Shown here: positions 41,780-51,162 of the stretch, piece by piece
Numbering within the stretch: position 1 is the stretch's first letter
Layout of the letters: each line of letters begins with the position of its first letter
NCBI RefSeq assembly: GCF_024171925.1
Contig: NZ_JAMTCO010000008.1
Span: forward strand, 372,001 to 436,000
DNA from: Actinokineospora diospyrosa
GTDB lineage: Bacteria; Actinomycetota; Actinomycetes; Mycobacteriales; Pseudonocardiaceae
DNA length: 64,000 nucleotides
Direction of reading: 5' to 3'
The notes under the pieces: model-generated
Databases searched by the model: none
What the model saw: the letters and a program-made list of their open reading frames with translations, nothing else
What the model was told of the DNA's origin: nothing
Made by a program: the position numbers and the translations under genes

Positions 41780-42321
41780 CGCGGTTCCCCCGCCGCAGCG
41801 CGCCCGCCGTGGTGGTGGCCTTGGTCCTCTTCGCCGCGTGCGCACTTGTCACCACCGTTGCCGTGCAGCAGCTCCTCGGGCGGACCCCGTGGGTGGATCC
41901 CCGCGCCGTGTTCGGTGCTCTGCGCGACGCGCGCTGGAGCGACCCCGCCGTCGCCGTCGTCGCGTCGGTGTGCGCCGTGCTGGGCGCCTGCCTGCTGCTC
42001 TGCGCGCTCCTGCCGGGCACACCCGTTGTCCTGCCGCTGCGCGACGACGACCCGGACACCGACCGCGCGATCAGCTCAGGGGTGACCCGCCGGGGTCTGC
42101 GGCGCGTCCTGCGCTCCACAGCGTCGTCGGTCGACGGCGTGGCCTCCGCGCGGCTCGTGCTCACCGAGCGCGCGATCAGCGCGACCGTCACCACCCACCG
42201 GGTGATCACCGACGGGGTCGCTGACGCCGTGCGCGCGGCTCTGGAGCACCGGCTCGACCGGATCGGGCAAGCCGCACGCCCCACCGTGCGCGTCCGGGTT
42301 CTGTCGGGACGGGCACGGTGA
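41776..42321 (+). CDS. Membrane protein of the Asp23 operon (DUF6286-like)
   Basis: A 181-residue protein with two membrane helices (about 10-32 and 58-80), joined by a loop with GRTPWVDPRAVF, followed by a soluble domain of alternating strands and helices (DGVASARLVLTERAISATVTT) resembling an Asp23-like fold. Proteins of this layout recur in actinomycete Asp23 operons and are usually labelled DUF6286; I am moderately sure of that label. ATG 41776 overlaps the previous stop and the gene's own stop overlaps the next start. Confidence 0.75.
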   Translation: MTRFPRRSAPAVVVALVLFAACALVTTVAVQQLLGRTPWVDPRAVFGALRDARWSDPAVAVVASVCAVLGACLLLCALLPGTPVVLPLRDDDPDTDRAISSGVTRRGLRRVLRSTASSVDGVASARLVLTERAISATVTTHRVITDGVADAVRAALEHRLDRIGQAARPTVRVRVLSGRAR

Positions 42322-42923
42322 GCGGCCACGAGCGGCCCTCGAGGCTCAACCGCGCCTTGTTGGCGGCGACCGGGCTGCTGCTGCTCGCCTGCGCCGGGTT
42401 CGCCCTGGGCACCCGATTCGCCGTGCTGGACGTACTTCCGCCGGACGGCCACCTCCTCCCCGGCGACCCCGCACCACCGACGTGGGTCTGGTACGCCACC
42501 GCGGCCTGTGGGGTCGTCCTCGGTCTGCTCGCCCTCCGGTGGCTCGTGGCGCAGGTGATCCGCGAGCCGAAGGCCCACCAATGGCGGTTCGACACCGACA
42601 CCGGCCGCACCGGACTGGCCGCGAGCACCGCCACCGCCCCGCTGCTGGCCGAGACCGAGACCTACCCCGGCGTGCTCGCGGCGCGCGGCACCCTGGCCGG
42701 GACCCGCGCCAACCCGGCTCTGGCGCTGGTGATCACCACTGAGCAGGACGCCGAGCCGGGCGCCATCCGGCACGCACTGGCCGCCCGTGGGGTGCCCCGG
42801 CTTCGCCGGGCCCTCGATCTCGAGGACCTGCCCACGACCGTTGAGTTCCGCTTCACCGGAGAAGCAGGTCCGCGGCTCGGCGTGCCCACGGCCGACCCGA
42901 CCGCACAGCGCGGCGGTGGGTGA
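42318..42923 (+). CDS. AmaP-like alkaline-shock membrane anchor
   Basis: A 201-residue protein with AmaP layout: helix at ~11-31 (ALLAATGLLLLACAGFALG), an extracytoplasmic loop with PPDGHLLPGDPAPP, second helix at ~56-77, then a cytoplasmic domain. AmaP tethers Asp23 proteins to the membrane. Last gene of the operon; GTG 42318 overlaps the previous stop, and a perfect 11-bp-stem hairpin follows at 42984. Confidence 0.75.
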   Translation: MSGHERPSRLNRALLAATGLLLLACAGFALGTRFAVLDVLPPDGHLLPGDPAPPTWVWYATAACGVVLGLLALRWLVAQVIREPKAHQWRFDTDTGRTGLAASTATAPLLAETETYPGVLAARGTLAGTRANPALALVITTEQDAEPGAIRHALAARGVPRLRRALDLEDLPTTVEFRFTGEAGPRLGVPTADPTAQRGGG

Positions 42924-42983
42924 GCAACCGATCCGCACACGATCGCGGGGAAGTGACTACGTGCCAACAGAAATCGAGACGCG

Positions 42984-43016
42984 TTCATCGGGGAACGGTT
43001 GTCGCTCCCCGATGAA
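42984..43016 (+). terminator. Perfect 11-bp stem terminator of the Asp23 operon
   Basis: TTCATCGGGGA (42984-42994) pairs with TCCCCGATGAA (43006-43016), 11-base loop. Lies 60 bp past the AmaP-like gene. Confidence 0.85.
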
Positions 43017-43058
43017 CCGGGGAATCCGGCCGGGCAGGCCGGGGGCGGGACCGCCGAG

Positions 43059-43688
43059 ATGACACCGAACCAGTCCAGCACCACCACCGACCCGACAACG
43101 GGACCCCGGAGCCGGTGGTCGAGGAAACCGCCCGACGGCGCGCTGGGCTCCGTGGACGGGGCTTGGTGGCCCAGGTCGACCGACCCCGCGGCCGAGTTCC
43201 CCCCGTTGATCGCCGAGCTGGCGGCGTCGGGGATACCGGTGCGGCGGGTCTTCTACAACCCCGACGCCTGGGACCGGGGCGAGCACACGCTCACCGTGCG
43301 CGACGTGGTGGTGCGGATGGAGGGCGTCCGCACCACCGACCCCCACACCGTCACCGTGATCGGGCCCGACCACGTCCGAACCCGGCTGCTGGTGATCCCG
43401 CCCGCCACACCCGGCGGGGCCGCGCGGGCAGCGCTGCGCGCCGCCGAGGTCGCCTCGACCGCCACCGCCGCCGACATCCTGGAGTGGAACAACGTCGCCA
43501 CTCCCGCAGGGCGCGCCGGTGCCCCTCGACGCCGAACAGGACGAACCGCGGTGACCACAACACCACGCGGTGGGTTCGACGGGGCTGCGCGCCCCCGGGC
43601 CGGGCCACCCGAGACCGGCGACGAAGAGCGGTGGGAAACCGATGATGGACAGGCACGGACACCGCTGTTCGCCCTTCGTGCCGGGTAG
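43059..43688 (+). CDS. DUF5994-like protein
   Basis: A 209-residue soluble protein. VDGAWWPRSTDPAAEFPPLIAELA near residue 32 (VDGAWWPRSTDPAAEF), RRVFYNPDAWD and VTVIGPDHVRTRLLVIPPATPGGAARAAL are the conserved pieces of DUF5994 proteins, common in actinomycetes near stress genes. Their function is unknown. The C-terminal ~55 residues are low complexity. ATG 43059 is used; the ribosome site is weak and a TTG at 42999 is possible. It follows the Asp23 terminator and is probably a separate transcript. Confidence 0.75.
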   Translation: MTPNQSSTTTDPTTGPRSRWSRKPPDGALGSVDGAWWPRSTDPAAEFPPLIAELAASGIPVRRVFYNPDAWDRGEHTLTVRDVVVRMEGVRTTDPHTVTVIGPDHVRTRLLVIPPATPGGAARAALRAAEVASTATAADILEWNNVATPAGRAGAPRRRTGRTAVTTTPRGGFDGAARPRAGPPETGDEERWETDDGQARTPLFALRAG

Positions 43689-43744
43689 CGGGCGGTGATG
43701 TCGTTGGAGTCGGCACAACGGGACCGCGAGCGCACTCGTCGCCG

Positions 43745-43951
43745 CTATCGCGGCCCGCTCACCGCCAAGACGGCGGCGTCGTCTTCCAGCCCGGCGCCGA
43801 ACCCGGTCAGCAGCCCGGTCACGGCGGCGATCAGGCGGGGCGCCGCCACCGACCCGTCATCGGCCGCACCCGGGTCCGCGAGCTCGATTCCACCTACTGA
43901 CAGCGGCTCACACGGACGGGTCACACGACAATGCCCGCCGCCAAAGCACAC
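43745..43951 (-). pseudogene. Possible C-terminal remnant of a SpoIIE-type phosphatase
   Basis: A 68-codon frame whose last third, LIAAVTGLLTGFGAGLEDDAAVLAVSGPR, resembles the end of SpoIIE/PP2C phosphatases (which usually read LxDDVALLxLR). No catalytic N-terminal part is present on either strand, and the first 30 residues look random. Neighbouring STAS genes make a decayed phosphatase plausible. The call is tentative; the rest of 43689-44019 holds nothing I can support. Confidence 0.3.
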
Positions 43952-44019
43952 CGCGCGAAGAGTCGACCTCCATCCACCGTGGACGATCAGACGAGCGACC
44001 GGCTGGAAGTAGTGCGGTG

Positions 44020-44580
44020 TCAGGCGGTCCCGCCGCCGAGCTCGCCCCGCTGGCGGGGTACCACCGCGCTCGTCGGAGCACTGGCCGGTCCGGCGAGCGG
44101 TGGGCGGTTCAAGTCGAGTGTCCGGTCCAAACCGGTCAGCGCCAGGGGTCTGGTCACCGCGGCGTGATCGGCGATCAGCCGCAACCCGACCCCCGCGGCG
44201 GCGGCGGTGGCGTGCGCGCGGGCCATGACGTGCATGCCCGCCGCGCCGAGGAAGGACACGGTGCGCAGGTCGAGGGCGATCCCGGTCGCGTTCGGCACCA
44301 GGCGGAGGTCGAACTGCGCGCGGGTGAGGGCCTCGGCCAAGGTCGACGCGGTGGCCATGTCCAGGTCACCGGTGACCTGGATGCGCATCTCCACGCCGCA
44401 CCCCACCGGTTGCCAGCTGATCGCGAGGCGGAGCAACGAGCTACCGCGGAAAGCGCCCTCGTAGGGCACCCCCGGCGAACCGGGCTTCGGCCGCGGTCGC
44501 CTCCGGCGCGTCGTGCGACCACGGGGTCCTCTCGTCCCGGCGGCGTCGACCGGTGAGAAGGGGATGAGGTTCGACTCCAC
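44020..44580 (-). CDS. STAS-domain anti-sigma factor antagonist
   Basis: A 186-residue protein with a basic, disordered N-terminus (~70 residues, TTRRRRPRPKPG) and a STAS domain: MRIQVTGDLDMATASTLAEAL, then IALDLRTVSFLGAAGMHVMARAH. The loop SFLGAAG replaces the usual phospho-serine DSSG motif by leucine-glycine, though S precedes. Such antagonists bind anti-sigma kinases to release stress sigma factors. GTG 44580 is chosen for the AGGAG 6 nt upstream; the domain itself begins later. Monocistronic and divergent from the GAF-ANTAR genes. Confidence 0.8.
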   Translation of the reverse strand: MESNLIPFSPVDAAGTRGPRGRTTRRRRPRPKPGSPGVPYEGAFRGSSLLRLAISWQPVGCGVEMRIQVTGDLDMATASTLAEALTRAQFDLRLVPNATGIALDLRTVSFLGAAGMHVMARAHATAAAAGVGLRLIADHAAVTRPLALTGLDRTLDLNRPPLAGPASAPTSAVVPRQRGELGGGTA

Positions 44581-44822
44581 GATCAACTCCTGACCTTCCG
44601 GACGCCGCGTGGGCGTGCGGAGGTATGAAGAGATCGTCGTCAGCGCGGGTTCTGGGCACATGCCGACGAAAGAGTCTCAAGACTAGCGCCATCCGCGCGA
44701 TCGCGCACTGCGGGTTTCCCTGCCCCGACGGTCGAGCACGAACGGTCCCGGTTGACCGGCCCCGCGTCACGCGGGGAGCACGCGCAACCCCTAGGGTGAT
44801 CACGGGGTTGAGCGGAGGGCTC

Positions 44823-45548
44823 ATGGTGCAGGACCGGGTCCAGCGGTTGCGGGCGCTGTTGACCGCGGGCCGGGTGGACCCGGACGCGTCCGTGGTGGGC
44901 CTGGTATGCGAATTGTGCGTGGCGGAGCTGTCGATCTCGGGAGCGGGGGCGACAGTCTTGAGCCACCAGCCCGGCACCCCGGGCGCGAGCCCGCGACGTG
45001 GCTTGATCTACGCGACCAACCCGGTCAGCTCCGGTCTGGAGGACCTGCAGCTGACCGTCAACGAAGGCCCCTGCCTGGACGCTTTCGCCTCGGGCGGGCC
45101 GGTGCTGGTGGAGGACCTGGTCGCCGAGGCGGCGCGGTGGCCCGCGTTCACCCCAGCGGCCTGCGAACTCGGCGTCGCGGCGGTGTTCTCCTTCCCGCTG
45201 CAGGTCGGCGTTGTCCGGTTGGGGTCGCTGGACCTCTACCGCGACACGGCGGGGCCGCTGAGCCGGGAGGAGATGGCGAGCGCGCTGGTCCTGGCCGACC
45301 TGGCGACCCAGGGGGTGGTGACCGACCTCGACGGTCACGACGTGGCGGACCTGACTTGGTTGGCCGACCCGCACGTGGAGGTGCACCAGGCCGCGGGGAT
45401 GGTCCAGGTGCAGTTGGGGTCGACCACCGAGGTGGCACTGCTGCGGCTGCGGGCGCACGCGTTCTCCACCGGCGTGCCGCTGGCCGAGGTCGCACGTCAG
45501 GTCGTGGCCCGCACGTTGCGGTTCACCGACGGCAGGGACGGGCAATAA
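44823..45548 (+). CDS. GAF-ANTAR antiterminator regulator (1)
   Basis: A 241-residue GAF-ANTAR protein. The GAF domain covers ~20-165 with LTVNEGPCLDAF and PLQVGVVRLGSLDLY; the ANTAR RNA-binding domain is at ~178-235 (VHQAAGMVQVQLGSTTEVALLRLRAHA). ANTAR proteins bind paired hexaloop hairpins in transcripts to prevent termination. The ANTAR here departs from consensus (HQAAGMV for EQAKGVL). ATG 44823 has GGAGGG upstream. First of three tandem paralogues. Confidence 0.88.
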   Translation: MVQDRVQRLRALLTAGRVDPDASVVGLVCELCVAELSISGAGATVLSHQPGTPGASPRRGLIYATNPVSSGLEDLQLTVNEGPCLDAFASGGPVLVEDLVAEAARWPAFTPAACELGVAAVFSFPLQVGVVRLGSLDLYRDTAGPLSREEMASALVLADLATQGVVTDLDGHDVADLTWLADPHVEVHQAAGMVQVQLGSTTEVALLRLRAHAFSTGVPLAEVARQVVARTLRFTDGRDGQ

Positions 45549-45573
45549 TGCGTGGTGACGAAAGGTCGACTGG

Positions 45574-46338
45574 ATGAGCACCACCCGAGACCAGCAGCTC
45601 GCGAGCACGTTCGTGGCACTGGCTGACACCTTGGTCGCCGATTTCGACGTGCTGGAGTTCCTCGGCCTGCTCACCGAGCGGGCGGTGGAGCTGCTCGCGG
45701 TGGACGCGGCCGGGGTGATCCTGTCCGACCAGCGCGGCGGCTGGCGGCCAGCCGCCGGGTCGTCCGAACACGCGCACCTGGTCGAGGTGTTCGCCGCCCA
45801 GACCAGGCAGGGGCCGTGCCTGGACTGCGTGCGCACCGGTGCGGTGGTGTCCAGCTCGGACTTGGCCGAGGAGGGCGCGCGCTGGCCCGCGTTCGCCCCG
45901 GCCGCGGTCGCCGCGGGGTTCCGGGCGGCGTGCGCGGTGCCGATGCGGCTGCGCGACGACGTCATCGGGGCGCTCACCCTGCTGAGCGCCGCGCCGGTGC
46001 CCATCGAGGACGCCAGCATCGCGCTGGGTCAGGCGCTGGCCGATGTCGCGACGATCGGGATCCTGCAGCAACGGGCGATCCGGCACGAGGCGATCGTGTA
46101 CGAGCAACTGCAGGCGGCCCTGCACCACCGCACGGTCGTCGAGCAGGCCAAGGGCGTGCTGGCCGAGGTCACCGGCCTCGGGATGCACGAGGCGTACACG
46201 GCCCTGCGCGAGTACGCCCGCGCGCACCGGCGGCGGTTGTCGGAGGTCGCCGGTGAGGTGGCCACCGGTGTTCTCCCCCCGGCCAGGCTCATCGGGGACC
46301 CGTCGGCCGCATCTGGGACAACAAGAGACCTCCGTTAG
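45574..46338 (+). CDS. GAF-ANTAR antiterminator regulator (2)
   Basis: A 254-residue paralogue: GAF at ~25-175, with a cysteine pair in GPCLDCVRTG, and ANTAR at ~185-240 with consensus VVEQAKGVLAEVTGLGMHEAYTALREYAR (VVEQAKGVLAEV, MHEAYTALREYAR). The cysteine pair could be redox- or metal-responsive; this is inference. It begins 25 bp after the first gene and ends 10 bp before the third, so the three form an operon. Confidence 0.92.
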   Translation: MSTTRDQQLASTFVALADTLVADFDVLEFLGLLTERAVELLAVDAAGVILSDQRGGWRPAAGSSEHAHLVEVFAAQTRQGPCLDCVRTGAVVSSSDLAEEGARWPAFAPAAVAAGFRAACAVPMRLRDDVIGALTLLSAAPVPIEDASIALGQALADVATIGILQQRAIRHEAIVYEQLQAALHHRTVVEQAKGVLAEVTGLGMHEAYTALREYARAHRRRLSEVAGEVATGVLPPARLIGDPSAASGTTRDLR

Positions 46339-46348
46339 GAGTCCGCTC

Positions 46349-47125
46349 ATGCCGGACAGGCCCCACACCGCGGGCGCGCCGACACGCGAACAGCGGGTCT
46401 CCCGCACGTTCGTCGCGCTCGCCGACTCACTGGTGGCCGATTTCGACATCGCCGAGTTCCTCGACCTGCTCACCACGGGGGCGGTCGACCTGTTGTCGGT
46501 GGCGGCCGCGGGTGTCATCCTGCGCGGGCCGGACGGCCACCTGGAAGTGCTGTCGAGCACCTCCAGGCAGGCGGACCTGCTCGAGCAGTTCGCGGTGCAG
46601 GCCGACAACGGCCCGTGCATCGACTGCGTCCGCACCGGGATGCCGGTGACCTGTGCTGACCTGGAGGTCCAGGGAAAGCGGTGGCCCAGGTACACCGCGG
46701 GCGCGCAGGCGTGCGGGTTCCGCTGCGCGCACGCGGTACCCATGCGGCTGCGCGGGCAGACCATCGGCGTGTTGAGCCTGCTGGGCACCGAACCGGGCGC
46801 GCTGGACGAGGAGCGGCTCGGCTTGGGGCAGGCGCTGGCCGACGTCGCCACCATCGCGATCTTGCAGCACCGCGCCGTCGAGCACGGCGACCGGTTGTCC
46901 ACCCAGCTGCAGACCGCGCTGGACAGCCGGATCGTCATCGAACAGGCCAAGGGGATCCTCGCCCAGCGCGGCACCCTGACGATGGACGAGTCGTTCACCG
47001 CCCTGCGCGGCTACGCCCGTGCGCACGGCCAGCGCCTCGCGGTCGTGGCGAGCTCGGTTGTCGCGGGCTCCGCCGACCTCGACGCGATCCTCATCCCCGG
47101 ACCACGCGGGTCCGACCGAGCGTGA
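46349..47125 (+). CDS. GAF-ANTAR antiterminator regulator (3)
   Basis: A 258-residue paralogue closest to the second: TFVALADSLVADFDIAEFLDLL mirrors its neighbour almost residue for residue (ADTLVADFDVLEFLGLL), the GAF cysteine pair is kept in GPCIDCVRTG, and ANTAR reads IVIEQAKGILAQRGTLTMDESF. ATG 46349 has TTAGGAG upstream. Recent duplication is likely. The targets of all three are unknown; the desaturase gene begins 112 bp downstream and may share the transcript. Confidence 0.92.
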   Translation: MPDRPHTAGAPTREQRVSRTFVALADSLVADFDIAEFLDLLTTGAVDLLSVAAAGVILRGPDGHLEVLSSTSRQADLLEQFAVQADNGPCIDCVRTGMPVTCADLEVQGKRWPRYTAGAQACGFRCAHAVPMRLRGQTIGVLSLLGTEPGALDEERLGLGQALADVATIAILQHRAVEHGDRLSTQLQTALDSRIVIEQAKGILAQRGTLTMDESFTALRGYARAHGQRLAVVASSVVAGSADLDAILIPGPRGSDRA

Positions 47126-47237
47126 CCCCGGCCACCGGGGAAGTCGCGCTTGTTTGCGCACTGTGCTCAACGGGAATCCTGGAGTAGACACCCAGTTGCC
47201 CGAGACCCCGGCAGCGCCGGACTCGGAAGGACTCGTC

Positions 47238-48281
47238 ATGTCCGCACCTCCACCCACCGCGACCGCTGCCAGACCCGCGCCTACGAGCGACTTCGCCACC
47301 CTCACCGGCATCATCCGGGGCGCGGGTCTGCTGGAGCGCCGCCACGGCTACTACGCGGCGACCATCGGCCTCACCCTGGTGGTGTTCGCGGCCGGGTGCG
47401 TCGGGTTCGTGCTGCTGGGCGACTCGTGGTGGCAACTGGGCACCGCGGTCTTCTTCGCGGTCATGTCCACCCAGCTCGCCTTCCTCGGCCACGACGCGGG
47501 CCACCGGCAGATCCTGCGCTCCGGGCGGGCCAACGACCGCGTCGGCCGGGTCATGGGCGGTCTCGTTGGGATCAGCTACGGGTGGTGGATGGGCAAGCAC
47601 ACCCGCCACCACGCCAACCCCAACCACGAGGACGAGGACCCCGACCTCGACATCCCGATCCTGGCCTTCACCCGCGGCCAGACCCTCGACCGCGGCGGGT
47701 TCGTGCGCTGGACGGCCAAGAACCAGGCCGCGCTGTTCTTCCCCCTGCTCCTGCTGGAAGGGCTGAGCCTGCACTGGACCAGCGTCCAAGCCGTGTGGCG
47801 CGGCGGCATCAAGGGCCGCCGGGTGGACGCGGTGGTGTTGGCGGCGCACATCGTCGTCTACCTGACCGCGGTATTCCTCGTGCTGTCCCCGCCGGTGGCG
47901 ATCGCGTTCATCGCCGTGCACCAAGGCCTGTTCGGCGTCTACATGGGATGTTCGTTCGCGCCGGGGCACAAGGGGATGCCAACTTACACCGACGCGACCG
48001 CGCTGGACTTCCTGCGCAAGCAGGTCCTCAGCAGCCGCAACATCCGCGGCGGTGTCTGGGTGGACTTCGCCCTGGGCGGGTTGAACCACCAGATCGAGCA
48101 CCACCTCTTCCCCAGCATCCCGCGCGTCAACCTGCGCCGCGCGCGCCCACTGGTGCGCGAGTTCTGCGACCAGCGCGGCATCGAATACGCCCAATGCGGT
48201 CTGTTGATGACCTACCGCCACGTCTTGCAACACCTCCACGAGGTAGGGGCGCCCCTGCGCGCGCAGGACTCCGCCCGCTAG
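47238..48281 (+). CDS. Membrane fatty acid desaturase
   Basis: A 347-residue acyl desaturase of the DesA3/acyl-lipid type. The three histidine boxes are present: HDAGH (about residue 84), HTRHH (about 119) and QIEHH (about 282), with four or more membrane helices between them. It introduces a double bond into membrane fatty acids using a di-iron centre and ferredoxin/oxidoreductase; no such partner is adjacent. ATG 47238 has GGAAGGA upstream. Position after three GAF-ANTAR regulators suggests control by them, for example in response to cold or oxygen; inferred. Confidence 0.93.
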   Translation: MSAPPPTATAARPAPTSDFATLTGIIRGAGLLERRHGYYAATIGLTLVVFAAGCVGFVLLGDSWWQLGTAVFFAVMSTQLAFLGHDAGHRQILRSGRANDRVGRVMGGLVGISYGWWMGKHTRHHANPNHEDEDPDLDIPILAFTRGQTLDRGGFVRWTAKNQAALFFPLLLLEGLSLHWTSVQAVWRGGIKGRRVDAVVLAAHIVVYLTAVFLVLSPPVAIAFIAVHQGLFGVYMGCSFAPGHKGMPTYTDATALDFLRKQVLSSRNIRGGVWVDFALGGLNHQIEHHLFPSIPRVNLRRARPLVREFCDQRGIEYAQCGLLMTYRHVLQHLHEVGAPLRAQDSAR

Positions 48282-48396
48282 CCCTCGTCGCCGTTTGTGC
48301 GGTGGCCCGCCGGGTACCCACGAGCAGCGGACCGCGTTCAACGGACCCCCGTCCAGGTATCGCCTGGAGTCGAACCCTCCCAGAAGTCTGGTGGAA

Positions 48397-48969
48397 ATGC
48401 GCAACAACAGCGACACCGTCATCCGCTCACTGCACGACGTGGGGCTCAGTGCCTGGTTCGGCGGCGCCCTGATGGGGGCGGTCGGGGTGAACGGTGCGGC
48501 AGCGGAAGCCGACAAGGCGACCGAACGCACCGGGATCGCCGCGTCCGGGTGGGCGAAGTGGTCACCGGTGTCCGCCGCGGCCATCGCGACCCACCTCATC
48601 GGTGGTGCTGGTCTGCTGATCTCACAACGAAAGCGCGTCCGCAACCGCCGCGACACGAAGGCGAACACGATCGTCAAGACGGCCATCACCGGAGCTGCGT
48701 TGGCCGCGACCGCCTACAGCGGCTACCTGGGCGCGAAGCTGGCGGCGGCGGGCGCGGTCCCGGCTGAGGGTGCCACCGACCCGGGACCGGCCACCCCCGA
48801 GGACGTCGCGAGCACCCAACGGCAGCTGCGGGCGCTGCAGTGGGCAATCCCCCTGCTCACCGGCGCCCTCGTCGTCCTCGGTGCACAGCAAGGTGAGCAA
48901 CAGCGGCCGCTGCGGATCCTGCGCTCGGTCGCCCGCGGTCCGCTCCGGATCGCGGGCACGCACGGGTAG
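48397..48969 (+). CDS. Multi-helix membrane protein, function unknown
   Basis: A 190-residue protein starting MRNNSDTVIRSLHDVGLSAWFGGALMGAVGVN (shown in part: MRNNSDTVIRSLHDVG), with about four hydrophobic segments (~18-36, 58-76, 92-116, 148-166). Many actinomycete genomes carry similar small membrane proteins of unknown role. ATG 48397 and GTG 48391 are both possible starts with a GGTGG nearby. The 115 bp upstream contains a weak CCAGG/CCTGG hairpin. Convergent with the histidine kinase. Confidence 0.75.
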   Translation: MRNNSDTVIRSLHDVGLSAWFGGALMGAVGVNGAAAEADKATERTGIAASGWAKWSPVSAAAIATHLIGGAGLLISQRKRVRNRRDTKANTIVKTAITGAALAATAYSGYLGAKLAAAGAVPAEGATDPGPATPEDVASTQRQLRALQWAIPLLTGALVVLGAQQGEQQRPLRILRSVARGPLRIAGTHG

Positions 48970-49025
48970 TCAGCCTCGTGCTGCGGACACGCGCGCCGCT
49001 GGGCCTTCAGCGGGTCGGCGCTCGA

Positions 49026-50417
49026 CTACCCGTCCGAGGCGGTTGACCCGGGCCGCACGCGCGGCAGTTCGACGCGGAGGGTGGCGCCGTGGCCGGGGTG
49101 GGGGGCGGCGAAGCGGACGGTGCCCGCGTGGGCGGTGATGATGTCGGCGACGATGGCCAAGCCGAGGCCGGAGCCGGGGAGGGCGCGGGCGTCGGGGGCG
49201 CGCCAGAACCGGTCGAAGGCTTGGCGGTGGTGTTCGGCGGGCAGGCCTGGGCCTTCGTCGGTGACGGTGAGCCAGCCGGGGCGGGAGCGGATCGCGATGG
49301 TCGAGTCGGCAGGCGAGAACTTGATCGCGTTGTCCAGCAGGTTCAGCACACTGCGCTCCAGGGCCGCGGCGTCCCCGGTTGTCGACCAGGGCCGGTGGTC
49401 GACTTGGAACACGTGCCCGGTGGCCCGGCCGCGGGCGCGCCGGACGGCGTCGTCGATCACCCCGGGCACGTCGACGGGGTCGCGGGCCAGTTCGCGGTCG
49501 TCGCGGGCGAGGACGACCAGTTCGGTGACCAGGTCGCTGAACTCACGGCTCTGCGCCTGCAGCCGGTCGAGCACCTCGGCCCGCTCGTCGCCGGGCAGCG
49601 GGCGACCGGTGCGCTCGCTGCGGACCAGCAGGTCGATGTTGGTGCGCAGACTGGTCAACGGGGTGCGCAGCTCGTGGGCGGCGTCGTTGACCAGGTCGCG
49701 CTGCCTGCGGCGGGACTCGGCCAGCGCCGCGGTCATCGCGGTGAACGCGCGGCCGAGCCTGCCGACCTCGTCCTGACCGGAGACCACGACCGGGGTCGTC
49801 AGGTCCTCGGTGCGGGCGATGTGCTCGGCCGTCTCGGTCAGCCTGCCCATCGGGATCAGCGCGCGCCGGGTGAGGACCTGCCCCGCGCCCGCGACCAGCA
49901 CCGCGCCGAGCACGGAGACCACCGCGAGGACCTTGGCCAGGTTGGCCAGCGTCGCCTCGATCTCGCCGAGGCCACGGCTGATGGCCAGCACGTCACCGTC
50001 GGGCAGCGGGTGCAGCAGGACGCGCACCGGCACGCCGGACCGGGTGGCGCCGTCGCGCAGGGCGTTGGCGCGCACCCCGTGGTCGCCGGGATACGTGACG
50101 ACTTGGTCGACCCCGGCTGGCGCGCACGTGGTGCCATCGGCTTTGAGCAGCTGAACGCCTTGCAGGAACCGCTGGAGGTCCTCGTCAGGGATGCTCGCCG
50201 CGCACAGCAGGCCGAACTCGGGCATCCGCGCGCCCGGCGGCGGGCTCACCCCGGGCGGCGGCAGGGTCGCCAACAGCGACTCGTCGAGCTGGGCGCGCAG
50301 GTTGTGCCGGGTGGCGAACCAGGTGAGCGTGCTGGTCGCGGCGATCGCCACCGCGAACACGCACGCGGTGATCAGTGCGATCCGGCTGCGCAGCAACATC
50401 CGCCGCCCGCTGTTCAC
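49026..50417 (-). CDS. Two-component sensor histidine kinase
   Basis: A 463-residue HK: short N-terminus, helix at ~10-32, an extracellular sensor of ~130 residues with a cysteine pair (LLCAAS, TTCAPAG), second helix at ~180-205, HAMP, HisKA with [15 protein letters not shown], and HATPase with [15 protein letters not shown] and GSGLGLAIV. It phosphorylates the response regulator encoded just upstream; GTG 50417 overlaps that gene's stop (GTGA). The signal is unknown. Confidence 0.93.
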   Translation of the reverse strand: MNSGRRMLLRSRIALITACVFAVAIAATSTLTWFATRHNLRAQLDESLLATLPPPGVSPPPGARMPEFGLLCAASIPDEDLQRFLQGVQLLKADGTTCAPAGVDQVVTYPGDHGVRANALRDGATRSGVPVRVLLHPLPDGDVLAISRGLGEIEATLANLAKVLAVVSVLGAVLVAGAGQVLTRRALIPMGRLTETAEHIARTEDLTTPVVVSGQDEVGRLGRAFTAMTAALAESRRRQRDLVNDAAHELRTPLTSLRTNIDLLVRSERTGRPLPGDERAEVLDRLQAQSREFSDLVTELVVLARDDRELARDPVDVPGVIDDAVRRARGRATGHVFQVDHRPWSTTGDAAALERSVLNLLDNAIKFSPADSTIAIRSRPGWLTVTDEGPGLPAEHHRQAFDRFWRAPDARALPGSGLGLAIVADIITAHAGTVRFAAPHPGHGATLRVELPRVRPGSTASDG

Positions 50418-51088
50418 GGCGACCCGCGCAGCACGAAACCCACACCGCGCACGGTGTGCAGCAGGCGCGGGAGGTCGCCCGCCTCGGTTTTCCGCCGCAG
50501 GTAACCGATGTAGACGTCGAGGTTGTTGGTGCCGTGGTCGTGCCCCCACACGGTGTGCTTGAGGTGTTGCTTGGTCAGCACCCGTTCCGGCGCGGCGAGG
50601 AAAGCGGCCAACAGGTCGAACTCGGTGGGGGTCAAGACGATCTGGTGCCCGGCGCGGACGACCTCGCGGGTGTGCGGGTCCAGCACCAGATCGGCGTACC
50701 GCAGGGGCGCGGGCACCGGCACGCGCTGCCGGTTCCGCTTGAGCAGGGCGCGGACGCGGGCCAGCAACTCCTCCAGCGCGAAGGGCTTGACCAGGTAGTC
50801 GTCGGCGCCCGCGTCCAGGCCGGTCACCCGGTCGCCGAGCGCGTCGCGCGCGGTGAGCATCAACACCGGTAGCCGCACCCCGGCGGCGCGCAGTCTGCGG
50901 CAGGTTTGCAGGCCGTCCAGCCGCGGCATCATCAGGTCCAGCACCGCGAGGTCGGGTCGGGCGGTGTCGATCAACCGCAGCGCTTCGACGCCGTCGGCGG
51001 CGGTGACGACCTGGTAGCCCTCGAACTCCAGACCGCGGCGCAGGCTGTCGCGCACATCGGGGTCGTCGTCCACCACGAGCAGCCGCAC
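50414..51088 (-). CDS. OmpR/PhoB-family response regulator
   Basis: A 224-residue regulator: receiver domain with acidic pocket DDD (7-9), phospho-acceptor D51 in VLDLMMP and KPFALEEL, then a winged-helix DNA-binding domain ([41 protein letters not shown], ending LRGSP). It overlaps the kinase gene by 4 bases. GTG 51088 was chosen as the receiver fold begins at VRLLVVDDD. Divergent from the glycosyltransferase pair; phased repeats in the intergenic region are probable binding sites, so it likely controls that pair and itself. Confidence 0.93.
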   Translation of the reverse strand: MRLLVVDDDPDVRDSLRRGLEFEGYQVVTAADGVEALRLIDTARPDLAVLDLMMPRLDGLQTCRRLRAAGVRLPVLMLTARDALGDRVTGLDAGADDYLVKPFALEELLARVRALLKRNRQRVPVPAPLRYADLVLDPHTREVVRAGHQIVLTPTEFDLLAAFLAAPERVLTKQHLKHTVWGHDHGTNNLDVYIGYLRRKTEAGDLPRLLHTVRGVGFVLRGSP

Positions 51089-51162
51089 GCCCGCCACCCC
51101 TCGTCTGTCAGCAGAACCCCGTCGGGGGGCGAGGTTACCGCCGTCACCACCGCTGTGAACGC

